Shown one piece after another: positions 1 through 10,200 of a stretch of 64,000 nucleotides of DNA. Within the stretch, counting starts at the first letter, position 1. Each line of letters opens with the position of its first letter. The notes under the pieces are model-generated. The model made no database searches. It had not been told where the DNA came from and saw only the letters and a program-made list of their open reading frames with translations. The stretch comes from Muribaculaceae bacterium (GTDB lineage: Bacteria > Bacteroidota > Bacteroidia > Bacteroidales > Muribaculaceae). The translations under genes and the position numbers were made by a program. Location of the stretch: the NCBI GenBank assembly GCA_022510385.1, contig JAFLTQ010000012.1:24092-88091 (forward strand), in the 5' to 3' direction.

Positions 1-1636
1 TCTTAGGTTCTGTTCCTGAGGGTCTCACTGAAACTTTGTCGCCGGCCTCTGTGAAGAATTGAAGAACATTTGAAGTTGTCGGGAAATTCATTTTCGTAAC
101 TTCTCCGGTCTTGAGATTTCTGCAATTCAGATCTGCGTAATCCTTGATAATAACTACATCACTACCTGCAAGCGATTTGGGAGGATTTGCGCGGAAATTC
201 TTCATCATGGCAACGATTTCATCAGCTCCCGATTTTCCCGGACGAACAACGCTTACTCCTTTCTCACGCGAGAAACCGTATTCAGCATAAATATCTAAAA
301 GGAGATCGTAGAGAGTCTGGTTTCTGTCGGCAGCCCAGGCTGCTATTTCACACATCAAAGTGATAGAGGAAACAGCATCCTTGTCTCTAACGAATGTCTC
401 GGGCAAGAAACCATAACTTTCCTCACCGCCTCCGAGATACCTTCCCTCTTCTTCCATATTTCTCATCATGTCAGCTATCCATTTGAAACCTGTGAAACAG
501 TCGAAACATTTCACGCGGTTGGCTTCGGCTATTCTCTTGATAGTTTCTGTGGTCACGATAGTCTTAACGCAATACTCCCTTCCTGTGAGTTTTCCAAGCT
601 CTCTATTACGTGTAATCAGATAATAGAGGAAAATCATAACAATCTGATTACCGTTTACAAGTTGATAGTTACCCTTGCTGTCTCTTACTACCAATCCGAT
701 ACGATCGGAGTCGGGGTCTGATGCCAATACAAGGCTGGCACCCGTCTCGAGAGCTTTTGCGATACCCATGGCCATTGCCTCTGAATTCTCAGGATTTGGA
801 GAATCTACAGTGGGGAAATTACCACTTCTGATATCTTGTTCCGGAACATGGATAACATTGTCGAATCCCCATTTCTTCAATGAGTCGAAAATTAGCATAC
901 CTCCCGTGCCATGAATCGGGGTATATACGATCTTCATGTCATGATGATGTTTGATACTTTCCGGAGAAAGGCTCAAAGTCTTTATATCATCAAGATAAAG
1001 AGCATCTATATCTTTACCGATTATTTGGATAAGGTCTTTATTGGGTGTGAATTTTATTTGATCAACAGATGTGATTGCATTTACATATTCTATTGTCGCA
1101 ACATCATGGGGAGCTATCATCTGAGCACCGTCGCTCCAATAAGCTTTATATCCATTATATTCCTTCGGATTATGACTCGCTGTTACCATAACTCCGCTAT
1201 TGGTGCCAAGTTTGCGTATAGCATAAGAAACCTCCGGCACAGGTCTGCAATCTTCAAAAAGATAAACCTTAATACCATTTGCCGAGAATATGTCAGCTGC
1301 CAATTCCGCAAATTTTCTTGAATTATTTCTCACATCGTGGCCAATCACAACAGATATTTGAGGTTCTTCCTTAAATACCTCATTAAGATAGTTGGCCAAA
1401 CCCTGGGTGGCTGCACCCACTGTGTAAATATTCATGCGGTTGCTTCCTGCTCCCATAATACCTCTCAGACCTCCCGTGCCGAATTCAAGGTCTTTATAGA
1501 AAGCATCTATTAAAGCTGTCGGGTCGGCATCGTCAAGAAGAGCTTGAACCTTCTTGCGTGTTTCTTCATCATATTGGGGCGAAAGCCATTTCTGCGCTTT
1601 CGCTTTCACTTCTTTCAAGAGTTCTTGATTTTCCAT
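1..1636 (-). CDS. Phospho-sugar mutase (phosphoglucomutase/phosphomannomutase), 3' end outside window
   Basis: This is an alpha-D-phosphohexomutase that interconverts hexose 1- and 6-phosphates in the cytoplasm, feeding glycolysis and sugar-nucleotide synthesis. Translating the minus strand from the ATG at 1636 gives about 545 residues. The phosphoserine loop TASHNPKEYNG has its Ser near residue 154, the metal-binding loop is DPDSDR, and the C-terminal phosphate-binding motif RPSGTEPK sits right at the window edge. The family is about 580 residues, so only some 30 are missing. A TAnnTTTG promoter lies 32 bases upstream. Substrate preference (glucose or mannose phosphate) cannot be read from the sequence. 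Confidence 0.93.
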   Translation of the reverse strand, partial: MENQELLKEVKAKAQKWLSPQYDEETRKKVQALLDDADPTALIDAFYKDLEFGTGGLRGIMGAGSNRMNIYTVGAATQGLANYLNEVFKEEPQISVVIGHDVRNNSRKFAELAADIFSANGIKVYLFEDCRPVPEVSYAIRKLGTNSGVMVTASHNPKEYNGYKAYWSDGAQMIAPHDVATIEYVNAITSVDQIKFTPNKDLIQIIGKDIDALYLDDIKTLSLSPESIKHHHDMKIVYTPIHGTGGMLIFDSLKKWGFDNVIHVPEQDIRSGNFPTVDSPNPENSEAMAMGIAKALETGASLVLASDPDSDRIGLVVRDSKGNYQLVNGNQIVMIFLYYLITRNRELGKLTGREYCVKTIVTTETIKRIAEANRVKCFDCFTGFKWIADMMRNMEEEGRYLGGGEESYGFLPETFVRDKDAVSSITLMCEIAAWAADRNQTLYDLLLDIYAEYGFSREKGVSVVRPGKSGADEIVAMMKNFRANPPKSLAGSDVVIIKDYADLNCRNLKTGEVTKMNFPTTSNVLQFFTEAGDKVSVRPSGTEPK

Positions 1637-1667
1637 AGTATTCTTATTTTTATTTCTTTCAGTCAAG

Positions 1668-1675
1668 CAAAACTA
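1668..1675 (-). promoter_or_regulatory. Bacteroidetes -7 element of the phospho-sugar mutase
   Basis: TAGTTTTG on the minus strand matches TAnnTTTG. It lies 32 bases before the ATG at 1636, which fits a short 5' leader. Confidence 0.5.
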
Positions 1676-1708
1676 AACAAAAATTTCCTTTTCTCAAAGA
1701 TTGATATC

Positions 1709-2905
1709 TCAACTTTTTATAACCCCTAACTTCCTTCCAACTTTAATAAAAGCATCAACCGCCTTGTCAATTTGTTCTTTTGAATGAGCCGCTGACAATT
1801 GAACACGTATTCGAGCCTCTCCCTTCGGAACAACCGGATAGTAGAAACCGGTGACATAGATTCCTTCTTTCTGCATTTCTTTTGCAAAATCTTGTGAGAG
1901 TTTGGCATCATACAACATAACTGCACAAATTGCACTCTGAGTCGGCTTGATGTCAAATCCGGCTGTCTCCATCTTTGATTTAAAATATTTTACATTTTCA
2001 ACCAACTTATCATGCAGCTCATTACTTTCCTTGAGGATGTTAAGCATTTCCAAGCTGGCTCCGACAATAGCGGGAGTCACAGAATTAGAAAAAAGATATG
2101 GGCGGGAACGTTGTCGCAACATCTCTATTATTTCTTTACGTCCGGTAGTAAATCCTCCCATTGCTCCTCCGAAGGCTTTTCCAAGCGTCCCGGTAAATAT
2201 ATCAATTTTTCCGTAGCAATCGAAGAGTTCAGCAACTCCATGACCTGTTTTCCCTACAACACCTGCCGAATGGCTCTCATCAACCATCACCAAGGCATCA
2301 TATTTTTCTGCCAACTCACAAATCTTATCCATTGGAGCCACATTCCCGTCCATAGAGAAAACACCGTCGGTCGCTATAATACGATATCTACAATCCTGTG
2401 ATTCCTTGAGACATCGCTCCAGATCCTCCATATCTGCGTTTTTATATCTGAAGCGTTTGGCTTTACTTAACCTTACTCCATCTATAATTGAAGCATGATT
2501 TAAAGAATCGCTTATAATTGCATCTTCTTCTGTGAAAAGAGGCTCAAAGAGGCCTCCGTTTGCATCGAAGCAAGCTGCATATAGTATCGTGTCTTCAGTT
2601 TTGAAATATTCGCTGATTGCTTGTTCCAATTCCTTGTGAATATCCTGTGTGCCACATATAAATCTTACTGAGGCCATTCCATATCCGCGAGTATCCATTG
2701 CTTTTTTAGCCGCTGAAATCAACCGGCTGTCATCAGCAAGACCCAAATAATTGTTTGCACAGAAATTCAATACTTCAGTAGGTGTTCCAACGACGTCAAT
2801 AGCCGCTCCTTGTGGAGAATCAATTAATCTTTCGTTCTTATATAATCCGGCTTCCCGGATATTTCTGAGTTCTTTCTCAAGATGGTTTTGAAATTTACCG
2901 TACAT
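1709..2905 (-). CDS. kbl: Glycine C-acetyltransferase (2-amino-3-ketobutyrate CoA ligase)
   Basis: This PLP enzyme of the alpha-oxoamine synthase family cleaves 2-amino-3-oxobutyrate with CoA to glycine and acetyl-CoA, the second step of threonine breakdown. The 398 residues match the usual length. The PLP lysine is K243 in GTLGKAFGGA, the aspartate is in MVDESHSAG, and the early ANNYLGL motif is typical of the family. It is divergent from the threonine dehydrogenase gene at 3045, so the two steps of the pathway sit side by side. The ATG at 2905 gives the complete N-terminus. No clear TAnnTTTG promoter is visible in the 139-base gap on this strand. Confidence 0.95.
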   Translation of the reverse strand: MYGKFQNHLEKELRNIREAGLYKNERLIDSPQGAAIDVVGTPTEVLNFCANNYLGLADDSRLISAAKKAMDTRGYGMASVRFICGTQDIHKELEQAISEYFKTEDTILYAACFDANGGLFEPLFTEEDAIISDSLNHASIIDGVRLSKAKRFRYKNADMEDLERCLKESQDCRYRIIATDGVFSMDGNVAPMDKICELAEKYDALVMVDESHSAGVVGKTGHGVAELFDCYGKIDIFTGTLGKAFGGAMGGFTTGRKEIIEMLRQRSRPYLFSNSVTPAIVGASLEMLNILKESNELHDKLVENVKYFKSKMETAGFDIKPTQSAICAVMLYDAKLSQDFAKEMQKEGIYVTGFYYPVVPKGEARIRVQLSAAHSKEQIDKAVDAFIKVGRKLGVIKS

Positions 2906-3011
2906 AGTTTCTTAGTTTTCTAATATGGAGCTTTTAATGTTTTCTCAATATCAATAAGAGTTGAAATAATATTTTTCAATCAAAATTAAGAAAAAATAAG
3001 TGAATTAGCGT

Positions 3012-3019
3012 TATCTTTG
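3012..3019 (+). promoter_or_regulatory. Bacteroidetes -7 element of tdh
   Basis: TATCTTTG matches TAnnTTTG and lies 25 bases before the tdh ATG in the kbl/tdh divergent gap. No clean -33 TTTG is seen. Confidence 0.5.
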
Positions 3020-3044
3020 CAGTCGAAAAATCCACCATATTGTA

Positions 3045-4037
3045 ATGAAAAATATCCTACTCATAGGAGCTACCGGCCAGATAGGTTCAGAACTGACCAT
3101 GAGACTAAGGGAAGAGTATCCCTCCGGTCAAGTAGTCGCCGGATATATTTCAGGAGCAGAGCCTAAGGGAGAGCTTCTTGAATCGGGACCCTCAGCAATG
3201 GTAGATATCACAAATGCCGGTCAGATAGCAAGTGCAGTCAAAAAATACAATATCGACACCATATATAACCTTGCAGCACTTCTGAGCGCAGTGGCCGAAA
3301 AGAGACCACAACTGGCATGGAATGTAGGAGTGGGTGGTCTCTACAATGTTCTGGAAGTTGCAAGAGAAAATAATTGTGCTGTTTTCACTCCAAGTTCTAT
3401 CGGTTCTTTCGGACCGAATACACCCCGCATCAAAACTCCTCAGGACACTGTGCAACGTCCTACAACAATGTATGGTGTAACAAAGGTGACCGGAGAACTC
3501 CTCTCAGACTATTATGCCAGCCGTTTCGGAGTTGATACAAGATCCGTGAGATTTCCGGGCCTCATATCTTATGTAGCACCCCCGGGAGGAGGAACAACTG
3601 ATTATGCCGTAGATATCTATTACGCAGCATGCAAAGGTGAAAAATTCTTTTGTCCTTTGAAACCGGGCACTTTTATGGACATGATGTATATGCCTGATGC
3701 TCTAAGAGCTGCAATTGAAATAATGGAGGCCGATCCTTCAAAGCTCGTGCATAGGAATTCGTTCAACATCACAGCCATGAGTTTCGATCCGGAAATGATT
3801 TACGCAAAGATCAAGGAATTTATCCCCGACTTCCAAATGGATTATAAACTCGATCCTTTGCGCCAGTCTATTGCAGACTCATGGCCCGACAGCCTTGATG
3901 ACACATGTGCGCGCGAAGAATGGGGATGGAAACCCAGATTCGACCTCGATTTTATGACAAAGGACATGTTGGCTCATTTAAGTGTCAAATTAAAAAAAGA
4001 AACCAAAGAGAAAGTATCCTCAGTCTGTACGACTTGA
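3045..4037 (+). CDS. tdh: L-threonine 3-dehydrogenase, short-chain (epimerase-like) type
   Basis: The protein is an NAD-dependent extended SDR of the UDP-galactose epimerase-like group that in many bacteria serves as threonine 3-dehydrogenase, oxidising threonine to 2-amino-3-oxobutyrate. The Rossmann motif GATGQIG is at residues 8-14 and the catalytic YxxxK is Y143/K147, with Ser at 117-118 upstream. Length 330 fits. The assignment to threonine rests on resemblance to SDR-type Tdh sequences and on the divergent kbl neighbour, whose substrate is the Tdh product. Another sugar-nucleotide epimerase is the main alternative, but the PGG-rich loop after the YxxxK helix favours Tdh. Confidence 0.85.
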   Translation: MKNILLIGATGQIGSELTMRLREEYPSGQVVAGYISGAEPKGELLESGPSAMVDITNAGQIASAVKKYNIDTIYNLAALLSAVAEKRPQLAWNVGVGGLYNVLEVARENNCAVFTPSSIGSFGPNTPRIKTPQDTVQRPTTMYGVTKVTGELLSDYYASRFGVDTRSVRFPGLISYVAPPGGGTTDYAVDIYYAACKGEKFFCPLKPGTFMDMMYMPDALRAAIEIMEADPSKLVHRNSFNITAMSFDPEMIYAKIKEFIPDFQMDYKLDPLRQSIADSWPDSLDDTCAREEWGWKPRFDLDFMTKDMLAHLSVKLKKETKEKVSSVCTT

Positions 4038-4079
4038 CGAGCCCTTAAGATTTCATAATAATTGTTAAAACCGATAAAG

Positions 4080-4114
4080 GAAAACCGAAAACCAAAAAAA
4101 AGTTTTCGGTTTTC
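4080..4114. promoter_or_regulatory. 13-bp perfect inverted repeat overlapping the tetR promoter
   Basis: The arm at 4080-4092 (GAAAACCGAAAAC) is the exact reverse complement of 4102-4114, with a 9-base A-rich loop. A third copy of the half-site AAAACCGA is at 4067-4074. The right arm ends 3 bases before the -7 element at 4117-4124, so a bound dimer would block the promoter. This fits a TetR autoregulatory operator. The same repeat followed by T-rich sequence could also act as a weak terminator for tdh. Confidence 0.5.
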
Positions 4115-4116
4115 AT

Positions 4117-4124
4117 TATTTTTG
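4117..4124 (+). promoter_or_regulatory. Bacteroidetes -7 element of the efflux operon
   Basis: TATTTTTG matches TAnnTTTG. It lies 22 bases before the tetR ATG and directly after the inverted repeat at 4080-4114. Confidence 0.55.
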
Positions 4125-4145
4125 CACCTGCGTAAATAATCTATA

Positions 4146-4808
4146 ATGAAAAAAGAGGATCTTACCGAGGAACAATACACGAAGATACTTGAGGAATTCA
4201 TAAACTCCCTGACTAAAAATGGTTTGAAAGCCACAACCATGGATGGAGTGGCATCCTCTCTTCAGATGTCAAAACGTACTCTTTACGAACTATTCGGAAG
4301 TAAAGAAGAGATGTTCCGTGAGGCTCATCAATATTTTAATAAAAAGTTAGCGACTAATCTTGCCTCTATTTTTGATTCTTCATCCAACATTATGGAAGCT
4401 ATCATTAAATGTTTCTTACTTATCAGGGATGTGATGAGCAGAGTAAATGTAGATTTCATAAGGGATATGGAAGAATATGCCATTAAAGGGAGCCTCATCT
4501 CTGAAAACCATAGACGGCAGAATTATCAAAATTTTTATGATATCCTTGAAAAAGGCGTCAGGGAGGGATACTTCCGGAATGATGTGAATCTGAATATACA
4601 ATGCCGTATGTTCGCCATCCAGATGGAAACCCTAAAACGGGGAGAAGGTCTTTTTCCTGATGATATTTCCCTGCTGGAAATCTATGATAATGTAATTATG
4701 GGGTTCCTTAGAGCAATTAGCTCTACCAAAGGACTTAATGAACTTGAGAAGTATCTTCCTTCACATGCAACGCTTTCTAATCATTTTGAAATAAACAATG
4801 AAAATTAA
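4146..4808 (+). CDS. TetR/AcrR family transcriptional regulator
   Basis: This 220-residue protein has an N-terminal TetR helix-turn-helix at about residues 20-60 (TTMDGVASSLQMSKRTLYEL followed by FGSKEEMF), then an all-helical ligand and dimerisation domain. It is the first gene of an efflux operon: its stop codon overlaps the start of the TolC gene by 11 bases, so translation is probably coupled. The expected role is ligand-responsive repression of its own operon, supported by the perfect inverted repeat overlapping its promoter. The inducer is unknown. Start at ATG 4146 follows the promoter by about 20 bases. Confidence 0.9.
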   Translation: MKKEDLTEEQYTKILEEFINSLTKNGLKATTMDGVASSLQMSKRTLYELFGSKEEMFREAHQYFNKKLATNLASIFDSSSNIMEAIIKCFLLIRDVMSRVNVDFIRDMEEYAIKGSLISENHRRQNYQNFYDILEKGVREGYFRNDVNLNIQCRMFAIQMETLKRGEGLFPDDISLLEIYDNVIMGFLRAISSTKGLNELEKYLPSHATLSNHFEINNEN

Positions 4809-6120
4809 GAAAAGACATATATTGGCCGGAACAATTTTTATTTGCAGTTTTCCGGCCCTAAATGCCGCAGAGGTTATAATGACACGTCAACAATGTCTTG
4901 AAATTGCCCTTCAAGACAATCCGACTGTAAAAATTGCCGACTGGGAAGTCAAGAAAGTCGATTATGCTAAAAAAGAGACTTTAGCTTCTGTTTTCCCGGC
5001 GATTGATTTCTCCGCAGCATATCAGAGATCCATAGAACTTCAGACGATCAGAATGGATTTCGGCGGAGAAAGTCAAAGTCTCAAAATGGGTTCTGACAAT
5101 ACTTGGAATTTGGGTTTTTCCGCCTCCCTACCTATCATCGCCCCTTCTCTTTGGAAGGCAATTAACATTTCAGATACTCAAATTCTCTCAAGCCTTGAAG
5201 ATGCGAGAGCTTCAAAATTGGATCTTGTCAATCAGGTTAACAAAGCTTATTATGCATTGATGCTGGCCGTATCTTCGAAAGAAGTCATAAAGAAGAATTA
5301 TGAAGTAGCCCTTATTAACGCTGATATTTATAAAAAACAGTATGAAAACGGAACTGCTTCGGAATATGACGTGTTGCGTTCCTCTGTGCAGGTAAAGAAT
5401 ATAGAACCCGACCTTCTTCAGGCTGACATAGCCCTCAAACAGTGCCAGCTTCAATTGAAAGTTTTGATGGGTATATCTGCAGACCTCGACATCCTACCGG
5501 ACATCACACTCAATGATCTCACTGATGAAATGTGGGCTTATCCCTCCGATGCCGATAAATCTTTGACAGATAACACCTCACTCCGTTCTCTTGAAATCCA
5601 AAGGAAATTATTGAAACAGAACGTCACCTTGAAAAAATTTGCATGGATTCCGACATTAGGAGCATCCTTTAATTTATCATGGACCTCCTTGAGCAATGGT
5701 TCTCCTTTCAGAAATCAACAATTTAACCCGTATAGCTATGTAGGTGTGGCGCTCTCTGTTCCCATTTTCTCCGGAGGAGCAAAATATTACGGGCTCAAGC
5801 AGGCTCAAGTGCAATTGAAAGAGATTGATCTGCAAAAAGATTATTTGATTAATTCTCTAAATATGCAGGTTGATCTGGCCATCGATAATATTAACCGAGA
5901 GGCTGCTCAGATTTCCACAAGTAAGGAAGGTGTGGCACAGGCTAAAAAAGCCTATGAGATAATGCAGAAAAGTTTTGAAATCGGAGCAGCATCATATCTG
6001 GAACTTCGGGATGCAGAGCTCGCAAATACATCTGCACAACTGGTTTATCTCCAGGCAATCTATAATTATCTTGTTTCATCTTCCGAACTCGATCTTCTCC
6101 TTGGTAAAGAAAATTTCTAA
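4798..6120 (+). CDS. TolC family outer-membrane efflux protein (RND system)
   Basis: A 440-residue outer-membrane factor with an N-terminal signal sequence (about residues 1-23, ending LNAAE) and two repeats of long amphipathic helices typical of OEP/TolC proteins. It should form the trimeric exit duct for the RND pump encoded just downstream. It starts inside the end of tetR (11-base overlap) and is followed 11 bases later by the adaptor gene. It differs clearly from the second TolC protein of this window at 33003. Confidence 0.9.
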   Translation: MKIKKRHILAGTIFICSFPALNAAEVIMTRQQCLEIALQDNPTVKIADWEVKKVDYAKKETLASVFPAIDFSAAYQRSIELQTIRMDFGGESQSLKMGSDNTWNLGFSASLPIIAPSLWKAINISDTQILSSLEDARASKLDLVNQVNKAYYALMLAVSSKEVIKKNYEVALINADIYKKQYENGTASEYDVLRSSVQVKNIEPDLLQADIALKQCQLQLKVLMGISADLDILPDITLNDLTDEMWAYPSDADKSLTDNTSLRSLEIQRKLLKQNVTLKKFAWIPTLGASFNLSWTSLSNGSPFRNQQFNPYSYVGVALSVPIFSGGAKYYGLKQAQVQLKEIDLQKDYLINSLNMQVDLAIDNINREAAQISTSKEGVAQAKKAYEIMQKSFEIGAASYLELRDAELANTSAQLVYLQAIYNYLVSSSELDLLLGKENF

Positions 6121-6131
6121 CTAATATAAAA

Positions 6132-7178
6132 ATGAATACATTAAAATATACCTCACTACTACTGGCTACATTGACATTATCTGCTTGTGGTGATAAATCT
6201 CAAAATGAAGAACAGGAAAAGCTTCCGGTTGTAAAAGTGGAGCAAGTCTTTAATCAGGATGTGGTTCAAACGGGGACATACACCGCAACTGTAGAACCGG
6301 AAATGATAAACAACATATCCTCCTCAACTCCCAACCGCATAAAGGAGATATTGGTAGATGAAGGTTATAATGTCTCCAAGGGTCAGACTGTGGTGATTCT
6401 TGATGATGTAAACATAACAAGCTATGAGATTCAGGTGGCAAATGCCAAAGCTAATCTGGAAAACGTAAGGCAGAATTATGAGCGGGCTCTCAAACTTTTA
6501 GAAATCGGGGGAGGAACACAACAAAGCGTCGATCAGATGCAACTGCAGCTCACTAATGCAGAAAATTCTTTGGCAGCAGCTGAACGGACTTTAAAAAATG
6601 TAAAGGAAAACACTGTTTTGGTTTCTCCTATCAGTGGAGTTGTAACTGCCAGAAATTATGATCCGGGTGATATGACTGCAGCCCTTCCTATAATTACTGT
6701 AGCACAAGTCAATCCTGTTAAAATCATAATCAACGTCCCGGAAAGCGAGCTTTCAAAGGTCAAAAAAGGGATGCCGGCAGATATAAGTTTTGATACTTAT
6801 GGCGATGAAATTTTTGAAGGACACGTTACGATGGTATCTCCAACCGTAGATACCAACAGTCGCACATTTGGTGTCGAAATAAGTCTTACAAATTCTTCCG
6901 GTCGTGTTCTCCCGGGCATGTTTGGCCGAGTAAAATTAGCTTTAGGAAATGCCGACCATGTCGTCGTTCCTGACAGAGCTATTGTGAAACAGCCGGGTTC
7001 TGCAAATCAATATGTATATGTTTATCACAACGGGAAAGTCAGCTATAACAAAGTGGAATTAGGTCAACGACTTGGTTCCTCCTATGAACTTTTATCCGGA
7101 GTGGAGCCGGGCGACACTGTTGTTGTGACCGGTCAGGCAAAACTGGCAGATGGGGTTCAGGTTGAAATTGTAAATTAA
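6132..7178 (+). CDS. RND efflux periplasmic adaptor subunit (lipoprotein)
   Basis: A 348-residue membrane fusion protein linking the inner-membrane RND pump to TolC. The N-terminus is a lipoprotein signal with lipobox LSAC and acceptor Cys19, so it is probably anchored by lipid. A biotinyl-lipoyl-like hairpin domain (around residues 60-170, including ILVDEGYNVSKGQTVVILDD and LVSPISGVVTARNYDPGD) and beta-barrel regions follow. It lies 11 bases after the TolC gene and 51 bases before the pump. The substrate cannot be deduced from the adaptor. Confidence 0.92.
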   Translation: MNTLKYTSLLLATLTLSACGDKSQNEEQEKLPVVKVEQVFNQDVVQTGTYTATVEPEMINNISSSTPNRIKEILVDEGYNVSKGQTVVILDDVNITSYEIQVANAKANLENVRQNYERALKLLEIGGGTQQSVDQMQLQLTNAENSLAAAERTLKNVKENTVLVSPISGVVTARNYDPGDMTAALPIITVAQVNPVKIIINVPESELSKVKKGMPADISFDTYGDEIFEGHVTMVSPTVDTNSRTFGVEISLTNSSGRVLPGMFGRVKLALGNADHVVVPDRAIVKQPGSANQYVYVYHNGKVSYNKVELGQRLGSSYELLSGVEPGDTVVVTGQAKLADGVQVEIVN

Positions 7179-7229
7179 AAACCTTATCACTAATCTTAAT
7201 TAAATTCTTCTTAATTAAAAACTTATCCG

Positions 7230-10200
7230 ATGGCTTCCTTATATGCATCAGCAGTGAAACGTCCTATTATGACGACATTATGTTTTGTGACTGTCATAAT
7301 TTTAGGACTCTTTTCACTCGTAAAGCTTCCTATAGACCTGTTTCCGGATATCGATACAAACACCATTATGGTGATTACCATGTATCCGGGGGCCAGCGCA
7401 GAAGATATAGAACAAAATGTCACTAAGCCACTCGAAAACACCCTTAATTCAGTTGAACATCTAAAACATATCACTTCCGATTCCAGGGAAAACACCTCTG
7501 TAATCACACTCGAATTTGAATATGGTTATGATATAGATGTTTTGACAAATGATGTGCGTGACAAGCTCGACATGGTAGAGTCAATGCTACCGGATGATTC
7601 AGAGAATCCTATTATCTTCAAATTCTCAACCGATATGATTCCAATCCTCATACTTTCCGTTGAAGCAAAGGAGAGTATGGCGGGTTTATATAAAATTCTT
7701 GATGACAATATCGCCAACCCTCTGGCCAGAGTGGATGGTGTAGGTTCTGTCTCCATCTCCGGAGCTCCCAAAAGAGAGATACATATTTACACTGATCCCA
7801 ACCGACTGGAGGCCTACAATCTATCTGTGGAAACCATATCATCTATAATCGGGGCTGAAAACCGAAATATCCCCGGAGGTTCTTTTGATATAGGGTCTAA
7901 TACATATGCTCTTCGAGTGCAAGGTGAATTCAAGGATTCCAAACAGATGGAGAATATTGTGGTGGGAGCTTATCAAGGGAAACCTGTCTATCTTAGAGAT
8001 GTGGCCAGAGTTGAGGATTCTCTTGAAGAGAGAACCCAACAAACTTATATAAGTGGAGAAGAAGGCGCCACCATAATAATCCAAAAGCAATCGGGAGCAA
8101 ATTCAGTAGCCATCTCAGACAAAGTGAGGCAGATGCTTCCGCGCCTCCAAAAGAATTTGCCTTCCGATATAAAAATAGGAATTGTTGTAGACACATCCGA
8201 TAACATCAAAAATACAATTGCATCATTGGAAGAAACTGTGCTTTATGCATTGCTTTTCGTGATGATTGTGGTGTTTTTCTTCCTGGGAAGGTGGAGAGCT
8301 ACAATGATAATCGTCATCACCATACCGATTTCATTAATTGCCTCCTTCATATATCTGTTTGCCACGGGCAACACGCTGAATATAGTGTCTCTTTCGGCCC
8401 TATCCATTTCAATCGGTATGGTTGTGGATGATGCGATAGTTGTGTTAGAGAATGTCACATCTCATATTGAACGGGGTTCAGATCCGAAACAGGCAGCAGT
8501 GCATGGCACAAATGAGGTGGCAGTTTCAGTTATTGCATCTACCCTGACTCTTATAGCGGTTTTCTTCCCTCTGACACTTGTAACCGGCATGACAGGCGTT
8601 ATGTTCAGGCAATTAGGTTGGATGGTCACTATTATGATGATTATTTCGACTCTTTGTGCTCTCTCTCTGACTCCCATGCTTTGTTCACAATGGCTGAAAC
8701 TCTCAAGAAGTCATTCAAAGTTATACAATATAATTTATGGGCCAATACAAAAGGGTCTTGATAAATTCGACAATGGTTATGAATGGCTGCTCCATAAAGT
8801 TGTTTCAAATAAGACTGTAACAATTGTGATATGTCTGGGCACATTTGTAGGCTCAATTTTCTTGATGAAACATGTAGGGACTGAATTTTTCCCCACACAA
8901 GATAATGGACGTATCGGAGTTTCGTTGGAGACTCCCATTGGCACACGAGTAGAAATAACTCAAGATGCTCTCAGGCGGCTGGATTCTCTTTGGAGGGTAA
9001 AATATCCGGAAATAGTTGTAACAAGCTATACGGTTGGTCCGGCAAGTTCCGACAACACCTATGCATCCTTATCTGATAATGGAAGCCATATAGCGTCAAT
9101 GAATATAAGGCTCTTGAATCCCGGCGAACGTAAAAAAGGAATTAAGGAGATTGCTGACGGAATGCGTAAGGATATAGAAACCGGGTTCCCTGAGTTCTCC
9201 AAAGCACAGGTGAATATCGGTGGAGGTCGTGGTTCAGGTATGGGAGGACAATCAACAGTAGATTTTGAAATCTACGGATATGATTTCACCGAAACGGATT
9301 CAGTGGCACGCATCTTACGCCAGATTCTTGAAGGAATCGAAGGCACCGCAGATATCACAATCTCACGCTCCGACTATCAACCCGAATATCAAGTGGATTT
9401 CGATAGGGAGAAACTTGCGCTCTATGGGCTAAATCTTCAAACTGCAGCTTTTTATCTGAGAAACCGTATTAATGGTTCCACTGCGTCCCAGTATCGTGAA
9501 GATGGTGAGGAATATGATATTAAGGTGATGTATGATAAAAAGTATCGCACATCTCTCGAGGATATTGAAAACATAACTCTTTACACTCCCACGGGGGTCG
9601 GCGTGAAACTAAAGGAGTTAGGAAAGGTTGTGGAACGTTTCACGCCTCCTACAATAGAGAGAAAAGACCGCGAACGTGTCATAACGGTTTCTGCGGTTGT
9701 GGATGGTGTGCCAATGAGTCAAGTGGTGGAAGCTGCGGAAGTAGAAATAGACGAATTGCATCTCCCCTCCGGCATCAGTATCACTCTTTCCGGCTCATAT
9801 GAAGATCAACAGGATTCTTTCAGCGACTTGCTTTTACTGGGCGTTTTGATTATAATCCTTGTCTATATTGTGATGGCGGCTCAATTTGAAAGTTTCACAT
9901 ATCCGGGAATTATCATGACTTCTCTTCTATTCGCATTCTCAGGAGTTTTCATTATTCTATGGATAAGCGGCCACACCTTGAATGTGATGAGTATGATCGG
10001 AGCAATAATGCTTATCGGTATAGTTGTGAAAAATGGTATCGTGCTAATAGATTATATATCTCTCAACAGGGAACGTGGAATGGGTATCCGTAGCGCAGTA
10101 ATTTTAGGAGGTAAATCACGTCTTCGTCCTGTTATTATGACCACGCTGACAACTATCTTGGGTATGGTGCCGATGGCCGTTGGTAGCGGACAAGGAGCCG

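Noticed and set aside
911..1321. 136-residue frame antisense to the phospho-sugar mutase
   Set aside because: The opposite strand encodes conserved mutase motifs through this whole interval.
4080..4114. Reading the inverted repeat only as the tdh terminator
   Set aside because: The T-rich part after the stem is broken and is at the same time the tetR -7 region; an operator explains the third half-site better, though both uses remain possible.
7191..7220. Twin TTAATTAA blocks between adaptor and pump genes
   Set aside because: Short AT-rich repeats of a kind common in this AT-rich DNA; no element or stem of note.
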